In this document: one piece after another, positions 9,713-18,470 of the stretch
Layout of the letters: each line of letters starts with the position of its first letter
Numbering within the stretch: position 1 is the stretch's first letter
NCBI RefSeq assembly: GCF_001467585.1
Contig: NZ_LNXY01000027.1
Span: forward strand, 1-64,000
Reading direction: 5' to 3'
Length of the DNA stretch: 64,000 nucleotides
From: Legionella drozanskii LLAP-1
Lineage (GTDB): Bacteria; Pseudomonadota; Gammaproteobacteria; Legionellales; Legionellaceae
The notes under the pieces: generated by a model
Databases searched by the model: none
What the model saw: only the letters and a program-made list of their open reading frames with translations
Told to the model about the DNA's origin: nothing
Translations under genes and position numbers: made by a program

Positions 9713-10636
9713 TCAGTTCTCTTCTTTTAATAGTATACCTAATTTTTCTAAATCTCTTTCCCCATGATTTTGGCGTAGAAATAAATCGAGCTCTTGATAA
9801 CGACGGATGAGATTAGCCTCACAAGCTAATGGAAAAGGGCCATAAGCGCGGGCAAATCGCCTTAAAGTGTCAGTACATAATTGTTCAACCAGGTGCCTGG
9901 TTTTAAGGGCAATCCTTTGATATTCAATCGTTGTATTAGAATTTAAATTAATTTCATTACCCGCAGTTTGTAATAGAGATTGTATACCCCATATATTAGC
10001 TTCCATCGCGGCTAAATGGGCTAGTGTATGAGCATCCTTTCGTGTGTTAAGTAGAGCGTAGTCTACTAATCCAGCCGCCCCTCCTCCCCAACAAGCTGCT
10101 GGCCCTAAGGCCCCAGGCCAAAATCCCTTTCTATGTAAATACCAACCTTTTTCACCTAATATATTGTCTTGATTGAAAATGGCATGCTTGAAATGAATGG
10201 TTGATGTTTGGGTTTCTTTAAAGGCTAAGGTAGCCCAAGGTTCAGGAGAAATTTGGATCTGTTCTGAGGAAAGATTAATAAGATCCAAATCAATAAGGAA
10301 ATCTTCTGCTGTTATAAGAGCTCGATCAACTATTCCTGCACCACTACAAAACATTTTGGCCCCTGTTAAAGACCAGGTAACATCATGTTTAATTTGCATT
10401 TTTTTACCTGGAATTTCAGATGCCCAGACGGCATATAATGCATTTTTAACGGGTTTTTTTCCATTTTCAGCTAAAATTGCAATTGCATCCCAATGCGCCT
10501 CAGCCAGTTTTGCTATGGAAAGGTCTAAACGACCAACTTCAAATAATCGTTGCAGTCGTTCTCCATACTGGGCTTTAGATAGCAAAGGGAGATTTTTTTT
10601 AACTATTTCTCTTACCTGAGATTTGAATTTATTCAT
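9713..10636 (-). CDS. Acyl-CoA dehydrogenase-like protein, short form
   Basis: 307 residues from the ATG at 10636, chosen because TTAAGGA lies seven bases upstream; the longer frame reaches 10705, and an ATG at 10693 would overlap the methyltransferase stop as ATGA. The middle (WSLTGAKMFCSGAGIVDRALIT) resembles the beta-domain of acyl-CoA dehydrogenases and the C-terminal half the helical FAD-binding domain. It is shorter than standard enzymes (about 380). Likely a flavoprotein acting on an acyl or amino-acyl intermediate in the cluster pathway rather than fatty-acid oxidation. A 17-base tandem duplication covers its stop codon. Confidence 0.7.
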   Translation of the reverse strand: MNKFKSQVREIVKKNLPLLSKAQYGERLQRLFEVGRLDLSIAKLAEAHWDAIAILAENGKKPVKNALYAVWASEIPGKKMQIKHDVTWSLTGAKMFCSGAGIVDRALITAEDFLIDLDLINLSSEQIQISPEPWATLAFKETQTSTIHFKHAIFNQDNILGEKGWYLHRKGFWPGALGPAACWGGGAAGLVDYALLNTRKDAHTLAHLAAMEANIWGIQSLLQTAGNEINLNSNTTIEYQRIALKTRHLVEQLCTDTLRRFARAYGPFPLACEANLIRRYQELDLFLRQNHGERDLEKLGILLKEEN

Positions 10637-10689
10637 TTTTTTCCTTAAAAGAGTAAGCATAAATGGTGTGTATTTCCTTGATCTTGCGA

Positions 10690-11259
10690 TCATTTTTTTT
10701 TCCATCTATCGATACGAAAATTAGCATTTCTTTCACCATATTCAAAAGATAATTCATTGATAGAATGAATAATTAAATGCACTTCATCCCCACTTATATT
10801 ATGATCTTGAGAATAACCCAGCCAATGTGAGGCCAAAAAAATGGTTGATTTTGGAGATTTTTCAATAAGATGGGTTACAATTTTTCTCCACCTTTTAGAG
10901 TCAAAATAATATCCTATTTCACTCAAAATTATTAAATCAGCATTTCTTTCGATCGAGTAATCTTCTATCGAGTTACAACTTATGGAGACATTGCTCAGAT
11001 GAGCGCATCGCTTAGTGGCAAGGCTTACGGCCCGAGAAGAAATATCAAATGCTTTAACCGAATTAGCTAGCGTAGAAAGTTGTTCAGTTAAAACGCCAAT
11101 AGAACAGGCAGGTTCTAAAATGAGATCATAATACTTATAGTTCAAAGCATTATAGATCTGTTTATAACGATTAAGTTCGTATTCGCTTGATGCAAATTTC
11201 CAAGGGTCAGGATCTTTTTTATACATGGCCTCAAAAAAATCTGCTTCCTTGTTTCGCAT
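10690..11259 (-). CDS. SAM-dependent methyltransferase, NodS-like
   Basis: 189 residues. N-terminal DPWKFASSEYELNRY followed by the SAM-binding glycine-rich loop LEPACSIGVLTEQL and an acidic region (VKAFDIS), as in NodS-type class I methyltransferases. GAGG lies eight bases before the ATG. It is the first gene of the minus-strand cluster and its stop abuts the dehydrogenase-like gene. In relatives this domain is fused to PIG-L. NodS N-methylates a deacetylated glucosamine, which fits a deacetylation-then-methylation order here, but this is inference. Confidence 0.75.
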   Translation of the reverse strand: MRNKEADFFEAMYKKDPDPWKFASSEYELNRYKQIYNALNYKYYDLILEPACSIGVLTEQLSTLANSVKAFDISSRAVSLATKRCAHLSNVSISCNSIEDYSIERNADLIILSEIGYYFDSKRWRKIVTHLIEKSPKSTIFLASHWLGYSQDHNISGDEVHLIIHSINELSFEYGERNANFRIDRWKKK

Positions 11260-11383
11260 AACAAAACCTCAAAATATCACTTTGACAATAGAACATTTTG
11301 TTTACATTTACCGATTATTTAAATCCTTAATTATCGCTATAAGTTATAATTATATTTATATATTAGTTTAAAAGGATATTAAA

Positions 11384-11560
11384 ATGGAAAATGAGAATGC
11401 CAATCGTCGTAAATTAGCTACCGGTAAAAAAGCTCATCCCTCTTTACATTCGGATAGCGAAAAATATGGGATTAAACCAGATCGCACAGACAATAAAAAA
11501 ACTAACGTTAAAAAGAAGGCGCACCCTAATTTCCATTCTGACGCTGAAAAGAAAAATTAA
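11384..11560 (+). CDS. Small basic repeat peptide (58 residues), unknown function
   Basis: Short frame with a ribosome site (AAAGGATATTAAA before ATG). It contains two copies of a 13-residue unit, KKAHPSLHSDSEK (15-27) and KKAHPNFHSDAEK (44-56), separated by a charged linker. It is highly polar, lacks any signal peptide or membrane segment and is rich in Lys, Asn, His and Asp, so it is probably disordered in the cytosol. The conserved repeat within an otherwise variable sequence argues that the frame is translated. I do not recognise the family; a stress-related or nucleic-acid-binding role is only a guess. Confidence 0.6.
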   Translation: MENENANRRKLATGKKAHPSLHSDSEKYGIKPDRTDNKKTNVKKKAHPNFHSDAEKKN

Positions 11561-11669
11561 GTGCATAAGGAATCGTAGTCAAAGCCAGTATTTTCAGAAA
11601 GTCAATTTGATTTCTTCCTGCAAATTATAAAATAGCACGGCCCGCTCTATCAGCAGTGCGTAGACCATT

Positions 11670-13691
11670 CTACCCAAGCGCCGGGCTAGGATCCGAACAA
11701 GGTAATTCTTCTATTTCTATGGTTGATTCGTGGAGGCTCAGATTGACCTGGATTTCTTCTAATTCACTAATAGCCTTAGCTAAACACCATTTTAACCGAT
11801 CATCTCCTGAAAAAAACTGCAGGGCAAAACCGATGATTGGCGTATCATTAAGCATTTGATCTTTACTTTTTAAGGTTTCTAATAACATCTCAACTAACAC
11901 GCTTGTTTTTAGTTTTTGATAATTAGTAAAGATAAAATCTACTGCAGATTTTAGTTTATGAATCCAAACTTTTTGAGAACTGTTATAATCCTCACCGCGT
12001 TTAAATTCAAATGGCATAAATGAGTCATATTTTTCTCTAATGGACAAAACCACCCCAGCAGCCTGATAGAGAAAATTTAGATCTTTCACGATAGAGTCTA
12101 ATTTTGTATGAATTCTTAAAATATTCTCTTTATTGACCTCTAGCACAGACTCTTTTAAAGCATTGATAAAATTCGGCGGATGTCTTAAGTAGCTCCTCCC
12201 CCCCGGGAACACACAATCCCTAGGAATATAAGTCATTTGAAGATATTCTAGTCGGGTAGGTAATAATAAAATATCTGAATAAGTATCGACTCGTGCAAAA
12301 CAATCTTCAACTTTACTAGCATCCTGCTGAGCCAGAGCATCCACTAAATCACCTATTAACTGCGCATAGTTGCTGTATGCCTGGTGAAGAAATGTTGGAA
12401 TAGTATTTCTTAAACGACGACCCTTACGCTCATCAAAAATTGTATAGAGATAAGAGCAGGCAAAGTCGACCTTTTGGGTTAACTCCTCGATTATCTCTTG
12501 CCCAAAATAATTGCAAAGAATAGCGCATTGAAGCTTTATTTCAAGTACTGGTCGAAATAGTTGGCTTGCTGTTTTAGCCACTTCTATATCAGTTAAGGCT
12601 TCAAAAACAACCATATGCTTTGCTCGCCTCGCACTGGTATCTAGAGTCGAAACAAGGATGCTGGCGCTAGCATTAGAGTTTTCTGCAATCACTTCACTGG
12701 CTAAAATCGCTGCTATTTGACGGGGTGATTTTCCATGATGCTCTTCGAATAGTGCTGTAATCCTCTTTTCTGTTAGAGCGTTTTCACCCATTAAACGTCT
12801 AGACCCAAGAATGACAAAGGCTTTATTGTTTTCATTCACGTCAATATGATGGGAATAAGTATTTGGCTCATGACTAAACCCTTTAAACGAGGTTCCACCT
12901 AGACCACGGCTAAGATTGCATGAATCCCCTCTGCTATTTTGTATCCACCCAGTTCCACTTACATAGCCACCAGCTTTTGTAATTCTTTTTTTCTCGCTTT
13001 CTTCAGCAGCTCTATGGCGAAAACTGTTCAAAATCAAAAATCGGCTTAGTTTATTATCTTCATTTAATACAACAGCAATAGCAAAACAATCCCCCAAATT
13101 AACGGTATGAACATCCCTACCAACCAAGGTTACACCACATAAACTAGCTGCACTATGAAGATCCATCCTTAACCGATGGATGCAATCCTGCAGCAGCTCT
13201 ACCGTAGAAGCTAAACATTCCCCATGTTTTACTGACGAAATTTCAGACAAATGCGCACTATGGAAAACACCCACGCTAACACGACCTAATTTTGGATAGG
13301 TAAGGCCACGAAACTCTGCTGCACCTATTCTTCCCCCCAATGACGCCAAGTAGGATAAATTCTCTAAAGGTAAATCATCAGCTCTTTGTGATGCTCTTTT
13401 TCCAGTTTCCTTTGGGTCTCCGTTCATAGGAATAGGAAAAAAACGAAACAAAGCTAATTTTCGCAATTCAGCTTTATAATCCACAGCCTTCCTTGTAACT
13501 AAATACTGGTAAGCTTCAGGATCATAGTCTCCGAGTCGCAATTGCCATTGAACATTGTCCTTGGAATAAAAATTAAACCACTGGCAAACTAAAGCGAGTC
13601 GTGCCAAATCTTCAATGGAGACATAGCAAAAAATAGCTTGGATTAATTCGAGAGCTAATTCGCTCGAACCATCTTCATTGAACAACCACAT
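11670..13691 (-). CDS. F-box protein with degenerate PP2C-like phosphatase domain; putative effector
   Basis: 673 residues. Residues about 9-55 fit an F-box (ELALELIQAIFCYVSIEDLA, then LVCQWF and WQLRL), the module that docks to host SKP1. Residues about 120-350 follow the PP2C order: GVFHSAH where active enzymes have G-V-F-D-G-H-G, VNLGDC, RITKAGGYV, LSRGLGG for SRALGD, LGSRRL for ASDGL, and NASASILVS for DNxTxxVV. All the metal-binding aspartates are therefore missing, so it should be inactive. Residues 350-673 are mainly helical with no known domain. AAGG lies eight bases before the ATG. F-box proteins in Legionella are delivered by Dot/Icm and recruit host ubiquitin ligases; the pseudophosphatase could bind substrate. 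Confidence 0.7.
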   Translation of the reverse strand: MWLFNEDGSSELALELIQAIFCYVSIEDLARLALVCQWFNFYSKDNVQWQLRLGDYDPEAYQYLVTRKAVDYKAELRKLALFRFFPIPMNGDPKETGKRASQRADDLPLENLSYLASLGGRIGAAEFRGLTYPKLGRVSVGVFHSAHLSEISSVKHGECLASTVELLQDCIHRLRMDLHSAASLCGVTLVGRDVHTVNLGDCFAIAVVLNEDNKLSRFLILNSFRHRAAEESEKKRITKAGGYVSGTGWIQNSRGDSCNLSRGLGGTSFKGFSHEPNTYSHHIDVNENNKAFVILGSRRLMGENALTEKRITALFEEHHGKSPRQIAAILASEVIAENSNASASILVSTLDTSARRAKHMVVFEALTDIEVAKTASQLFRPVLEIKLQCAILCNYFGQEIIEELTQKVDFACSYLYTIFDERKGRRLRNTIPTFLHQAYSNYAQLIGDLVDALAQQDASKVEDCFARVDTYSDILLLPTRLEYLQMTYIPRDCVFPGGRSYLRHPPNFINALKESVLEVNKENILRIHTKLDSIVKDLNFLYQAAGVVLSIREKYDSFMPFEFKRGEDYNSSQKVWIHKLKSAVDFIFTNYQKLKTSVLVEMLLETLKSKDQMLNDTPIIGFALQFFSGDDRLKWCLAKAISELEEIQVNLSLHESTIEIEELPCSDPSPALG

Positions 13692-13788
13692 AGTCTTTAC
13701 CTTTTTTAAAAAGAACTTATGTTATCCAACTCTAGATCCTCACTCAATGTATACTTCCTCACAGTTTTTTTCCGATGTTTGATAACTC

Positions 13789-15018
13789 TTAAAGACAATA
13801 GCTATAAATTAAAATAGTTATTAGAGTTAATGGCGCTCCTAATTTGATAAATTCAAAAAATCCAAATCCTTTGACACCGCGACTTTCGCTGTTTTGGATA
13901 ATAATAATATTGCTCGCAGCACCTAAGATCGATAAGTTTCCTGCAATAGTGCTACCTACTGCGAGTGTTAATAATTGAGAATTGTCGTAGGAATGGTGCA
14001 TCAATAGCGGTAAATACAATGCCACCAAAGGAACATTAGAAATAAATTGACTAAGTATGAGGCTGATTAACAGGATGAAGACAGGATTCATAAAAGCTAT
14101 ATGGAAGTGATTAATATTGGTTTGAAAAAATCCACTATTCCATACACTTTGCATAAGAACAAAAGTACTGCCAAAAAAGATTAGAGTTCCCCAATCAAGT
14201 TTTTTTATGAAAACCCATTTTTGACTGCTCAATAAAAGCGGTAATGCAGCTAGGATTGCAATATAACTAAAATTAATTCTCAACGGCGAATGGGTAGAAT
14301 CCAACACTATTTTAGTAATTACTAAAAAAGTCATAACTACTAAACTTATTCTCACCAGAAAAACAGTTCGATAATCACTGATCTGAGTTGGAGTCACTTT
14401 TTCAATAGGCGCGTCTAGAATTTCTTTATACACTAGATAAATAAGAAAATAACAAACGGAAAGATTTAACAGCGTTGGAATAATCAGCGGTCGAATAAAA
14501 TCAAGAAAGGGAGAACTCATCCCACCTTTAACTGCTATGAGTAAATTTTGAGGATTCCCCACTGGGCTCATTGCACTACCAATAGTAATCGAGAAAGCTA
14601 AGGCAAAGAGCAACGGTTTGATTAAAGGTCGATGTGATTTGCATAATTGCAAAATAATGGGCGTTCCAATGATAGCAATCGTATCATTCATTAACAAAGC
14701 GGCGCTGATACCCAGTACAAAAATAATAATGACTAGGGCTTGTTTACCTGTGTGGGTGTAATAAAAAAGCCTATGAGTTAAATGCTCTAAATAACCACTT
14801 TCCTCAGCCGCTTGTGCAATAAAAAAAACACCTAATAAATAAATCATCACCTCAGGTTCAATGGCCAAAATTGCCTGTAATGGAGTTATTTGTTGCAGCA
14901 ACAGAACAGCAATAGCACCAGTGGCCATAATAAGCCAAATGGGAATAATCATTTTTCCCCCACGGCGAAATGCGATCGTCACTAAAGTAATTAAAAGAAT
15001 AATAAGCGCTGTGGGCAT
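13789..15018 (-). CDS. SLC13/ArsB/NhaD-type ion permease
   Basis: 409 residues with about 11 hydrophobic helices. Conserved stretches LLMNDTIAIIGTPI and GSAMSPVGNPQNLLI in the first half, and FISNVPLVALYLPL with AGNLSILGAASNIIIIQ in the second, are the paired ion-transporter repeats seen in ArsB, NhaD and related anion or Na+/H+ transporters. It lies in the inner membrane. No arsR or arsC neighbour is present, so an arsenite role is not supported. It is a separate unit from the flg operon that ends about 170 bases upstream. Confidence 0.75.
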   Translation of the reverse strand: MPTALIILLITLVTIAFRRGGKMIIPIWLIMATGAIAVLLLQQITPLQAILAIEPEVMIYLLGVFFIAQAAEESGYLEHLTHRLFYYTHTGKQALVIIIFVLGISAALLMNDTIAIIGTPIILQLCKSHRPLIKPLLFALAFSITIGSAMSPVGNPQNLLIAVKGGMSSPFLDFIRPLIIPTLLNLSVCYFLIYLVYKEILDAPIEKVTPTQISDYRTVFLVRISLVVMTFLVITKIVLDSTHSPLRINFSYIAILAALPLLLSSQKWVFIKKLDWGTLIFFGSTFVLMQSVWNSGFFQTNINHFHIAFMNPVFILLISLILSQFISNVPLVALYLPLLMHHSYDNSQLLTLAVGSTIAGNLSILGAASNIIIIQNSESRGVKGFGFFEFIKLGAPLTLITILIYSYCL

Positions 15019-15141
15019 TTAAAGTTATTAACCTTGCTCATTTAGAATAGACTAATCAATATGAGCTTAAACTGAAAGCTTTTAATGTGAATTGAGGCGT
15101 TATAGCATGAGTCATTCTTCACAGAGCTAGGTTTACACATC

Positions 15142-15170
15142 CGTCATTGCGAACGAAGTGAAGCGACCCT
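15142..15170. repeat. Half-site of an interspersed CGTCATTGCGA repeat
   Basis: CGTCATTGCGAACGAAGTGA and following bases resemble the repeat at 42231-42311. Here only one arm is clear. It lies in the 169-base gap between the permease gene and flgL; a nearby imperfect hairpin (AAGTGAGGC / GCTTCACTT on the minus strand) could also slow transcription leaving flgL. Confidence 0.5.
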
Positions 15171-15187
15171 GCCTCACTTGAATTTGA

Positions 15188-16420
15188 TTAAATGTAGTTA
15201 AACACTGTCAAACCCTGGATCCGGGCGAAACTCTGTTGTGCTGCCTGTAAATAAACCTGCTGAAGATTCAATTTGACTGCTGCCTCCGCCAAATTGACAT
15301 CTTCTAGAGTTGATAAAGTTTCTCGACTAATTTCGATCACATCGCCATTAATTTGATCCGCCACATCCAATTGGTTTAAACGAGCACCGACTTGGGCGCG
15401 AAAAGCAAGGATATTATTTAACGCACTATCTAATTGGTCTAGGAGCTGATTGTTCTCTGTGAAAACAGCCGCTTTATCCGCAGCAGTTGAAAAGGATTTA
15501 TTAAAATTAGCAACCATTCGCGCACCGGTGGAAAAAATGGACTCATTTTTGGAGGGATCTATCGAAAAAGCATCACCCGCTTGTGGCATTCCATCAAAGG
15601 TCACTTGAATCCCATTAAAATTTATTGTCCCTCCTTCTAGATAAAGCGGTGCGTCATCAGGAAGGCCAGTAGGCGGAATAACGGGACCAGTGCTTGCACC
15701 GGTTACCATGACCACCATCTGATTTAAACTGTTTAAAACGAAATTCACTGTATAATTATCAGCAACATAAGCGGCGGGGTTCACTACGGAGCCGGTAGTG
15801 GCAGTTGCTGTTCCTGTGTTAGGAGTCGCCGTTTGATTGACAGTAAAAGTACCATTCCCGTTCACAATGCGCATAAAAATATCGCTGCCATTGTCATTCA
15901 CCGGTACTTCTAAACCGCTACTTATCATTTGAAATCGTTGTGTTTGATCACCATTATATAAGTACTGCCCAGCATTTAAAGTGAACGGCTGTGTCGATGT
16001 TTTACTGCCACTAAATAGGTAATAACCCTTACTATCCTGAGCATTGCCCAAATCTAATAATTGATTAAGAAGATTTTGCGCTTCTTCTGACATGGCATTA
16101 CGATCTGTTTCTGATAAGGCCGTATTTCCGGACTGAACTTGTAATTCACGCAGTCTTTGAAGAACATTAATCACATTACTCATTATACTCTCTTCAAAAC
16201 TCAGTGCTCCAACCGCTGACTCGCGATTTTTTTGCAAATTTTCTGTTGAATCGATACGTTGTTTCATCAATTCAATTTGCGCTGCACTCACTGGATCATC
16301 AGAAGGCGACTGGATTTTTTTTTGTGAAGAAAGTTGCTGTTGCAACTTCAGCGTTTCCACTTGCTGATTCAACACTCCATTTAAACCTTGCAAAAAAATT
16401 TGCGTTGTTGAAATTCGCAT
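15188..16420 (-). CDS. flgL: Flagellar hook-associated protein 3 (hook-filament junction)
   Basis: 410 residues. Flagellin-like N-terminus (MRISTTQIFLQGLNGVLNQQ) and C-terminal helix (AAVKLNLQQVYLQAAQQSFARI) match FlgL, with a variable middle domain. It joins the hook-associated FlgK zone to the flagellin filament and is exported by the flagellar type III system. Start ATG has GGGGTGATAA upstream and lies 3 bases after flgK, as the last gene of the operon. Confidence 0.92.
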   Translation of the reverse strand: MRISTTQIFLQGLNGVLNQQVETLKLQQQLSSQKKIQSPSDDPVSAAQIELMKQRIDSTENLQKNRESAVGALSFEESIMSNVINVLQRLRELQVQSGNTALSETDRNAMSEEAQNLLNQLLDLGNAQDSKGYYLFSGSKTSTQPFTLNAGQYLYNGDQTQRFQMISSGLEVPVNDNGSDIFMRIVNGNGTFTVNQTATPNTGTATATTGSVVNPAAYVADNYTVNFVLNSLNQMVVMVTGASTGPVIPPTGLPDDAPLYLEGGTINFNGIQVTFDGMPQAGDAFSIDPSKNESIFSTGARMVANFNKSFSTAADKAAVFTENNQLLDQLDSALNNILAFRAQVGARLNQLDVADQINGDVIEISRETLSTLEDVNLAEAAVKLNLQQVYLQAAQQSFARIQGLTVFNYI

Positions 16421-16423
16421 TTA

Positions 16424-18379
16424 TCACCCCATTGCAGCAAATAAAACATCCATTATTTGGCTTGAAACCGCCATGACCCGGCTCGCCGCTTGATAAGCTT
16501 GTTCGAAGCGTAATAAATTACTCGCCTCTTCATCCAAATTTACACCGCTTTTACTTTCTCGAAAATCAACCGCTTGTTGATGAAGAATGTCAGCAGCGTC
16601 GCTGCGAATTTTTCCTTGATAAGTGAGGCCTCCAATGCCAGTTATTAAATCTGTATGCTTATCAAATAAACTTTCTGTTCCACTATTAAAAATTTTATCT
16701 TGCTGCAATGCGGCTAAGAGCAAACCATTGCGGTTATCGCCAATGCCACCGGTATTATAAGAAGCAGAAAAACTATCTCCCGTTTTGGGGATACCTGACA
16801 AAATTACTGAATAAGATGGATTTATCGAATCAGGAATCATCAGGGTATTGTCTGTATTAGGAGTAAATGTAAAAGGGCCAGTAGTTACTGAGTCAGTTAC
16901 ATTAACCAAGTTATATTGGGTGGGCGAAATAAATTGAATACTATATTCCTTCCCTATCGGCGTATTGGTATTAAATATATCTCCTAAAGCAATAGAACCT
17001 GTGCCCGTATTATTCAGGGAAGTTTCCGTTCGCACGGGAAAAGCTAAAGCAATTTCGAGCGGGTCACTAATATTTAATTGCAGATCTCGCCCAGCACCAC
17101 GCGTTGGCATTAAAGTAAAACTATCGCTATCGGCTAGATTCGCTAAGTTATCAACGGTGATAGTCATACCATCCACAACGATTTGACCCGCAGGTGGGGC
17201 CGGCGGTGAGCTTGTCCAGTTTAAAGTCGTTGATTGACCATCCGATTGGCGGATGATTCTTATTTCGTTAGTTGCCGTGTCACTCACCAAAAGCTGATAA
17301 TCGCTTATCATAGTTTGGCTAACATCGGAAATGGCCACGGATAAAACAGCAGTACCTGTATTCGTGCTGGAAGATAAGGCTCGAGCTATCTGCAAACTGG
17401 CTTGGTTATAATCTGTAAAATAAGCTTTACCAATTTGGCCATTCATATCAACACCCAACTCATGCTGAGTGTTAAAGCCTGTCGCAAAACCAATAGCTAA
17501 TTGACCTATTACCTGACTCGCATAACCGAGTACATTGTCTTCAAAATCCAATAAACCACCAATCATACCGGAATGAAGATTCGCGCTAATATCAATTTGT
17601 CCCTGCCCATTCGCTAGATAAATATGAGTACCCAATTGGCCTGTTGCATTGATATTCACTGCTAAATCACGCTGCTCTCCGCCAATTACCAACATTTCTC
17701 CATTACCAATCGCTACGTTCACCCCTGCATCGCCTTGATCGATAACTGTCACTTCTGTGTATTTTGCTAATTGCCGCAATAAATCATCGCGAGTATCAAG
17801 TAATTCAGGGGCACCGGGTGATGCGGTGAGTTGTTGATTAATTTGAGCAATATTTGCAGTGATTTGATTCACTTGCTCCACCGCTTCTGCAATCTGGAGA
17901 CTGTTATTGCGCTGATATTCATCCAAACGAAGCTGTAACGAACTAAATTGATCGGTTAATAATTGACTTTGCTGCAACATCAGAGAGCGAGACGCCAAAT
18001 TATCGGGCGTTTCGTTTAGTTGACCCAGGGCATTAAAAAAAGTTTGCATACTAGACGAAAGGCTTGTCCCTTTTTCTGAAAGCAATTTATCAATTTGAAT
18101 AGCCTGTTGATAAAAGCAGTCATATTCAGACTTGAGGGTTAGTGTTTCTCGTACTTGCTCCGTCGCAAACTGATCGCTATTACGTCTTACATCAGAAATG
18201 ATAACCCCACTTCCAATATAGGAATTGCTGCCATAGCGTTGAGATGGCAGTGGTGAAAATTGCACAGTTTGGCGGGTATAAGCCCTGTTACTTGAATTCG
18301 CAATATTATTTCCTGTTACAGCAAGCGCTCGTTGAAATGCATTAAGACTTGTTGCAGCAATATTTAAAATTCCTACCAT
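16424..18379 (-). CDS. flgK: Flagellar hook-associated protein 1
   Basis: 651 residues. N-terminal rod/hook motif with AVTGNNIANSSNRAYTRQTV and C-terminal LDEEASNLLRFEQAYQAASR are diagnostic of FlgK. It forms the first hook-filament junction zone with FlgL. The long middle region (roughly 340-560) is Thr/Ser/Asn-rich, as in other long FlgK proteins. It is separated from flgJ by 91 bases that hold an inverted repeat; no clear sigma-28 site was found there, so transcription from the flgB promoter is assumed. Confidence 0.93.
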   Translation of the reverse strand: MVGILNIAATSLNAFQRALAVTGNNIANSSNRAYTRQTVQFSPLPSQRYGSNSYIGSGVIISDVRRNSDQFATEQVRETLTLKSEYDCFYQQAIQIDKLLSEKGTSLSSSMQTFFNALGQLNETPDNLASRSLMLQQSQLLTDQFSSLQLRLDEYQRNNSLQIAEAVEQVNQITANIAQINQQLTASPGAPELLDTRDDLLRQLAKYTEVTVIDQGDAGVNVAIGNGEMLVIGGEQRDLAVNINATGQLGTHIYLANGQGQIDISANLHSGMIGGLLDFEDNVLGYASQVIGQLAIGFATGFNTQHELGVDMNGQIGKAYFTDYNQASLQIARALSSSTNTGTAVLSVAISDVSQTMISDYQLLVSDTATNEIRIIRQSDGQSTTLNWTSSPPAPPAGQIVVDGMTITVDNLANLADSDSFTLMPTRGAGRDLQLNISDPLEIALAFPVRTETSLNNTGTGSIALGDIFNTNTPIGKEYSIQFISPTQYNLVNVTDSVTTGPFTFTPNTDNTLMIPDSINPSYSVILSGIPKTGDSFSASYNTGGIGDNRNGLLLAALQQDKIFNSGTESLFDKHTDLITGIGGLTYQGKIRSDAADILHQQAVDFRESKSGVNLDEEASNLLRFEQAYQAASRVMAVSSQIMDVLFAAMG

Positions 18380-18406
18380 GCTCCCTGCTCCCTCTCTTTA
18401 TTTATA

Positions 18407-18463
18407 ATGAATTCAAGTTGAGCGTAGCTTAGTCCTTGGCCGCTCTGCGCTCAAAGAATTCAT
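18407..18463. repeat. Inverted repeat between flgJ and flgK
   Basis: ATGAATTC then TGAGCG (18407-18424) is mirrored by CGCTCAAAGAATTCAT (18448-18463), with a 23-base centre. It would form a stem-loop in the flg transcript and may tune expression of flgK-flgL or protect the mRNA. No T-run follows, so a simple terminator is unlikely. Confidence 0.5.
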
Positions 18464-18470
18464 TGAACGT

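Noticed and set aside
13789-15018. Arsenite pump ArsB
   Set aside because: Family resemblance only; no ars genes nearby, so the substrate cannot be claimed.
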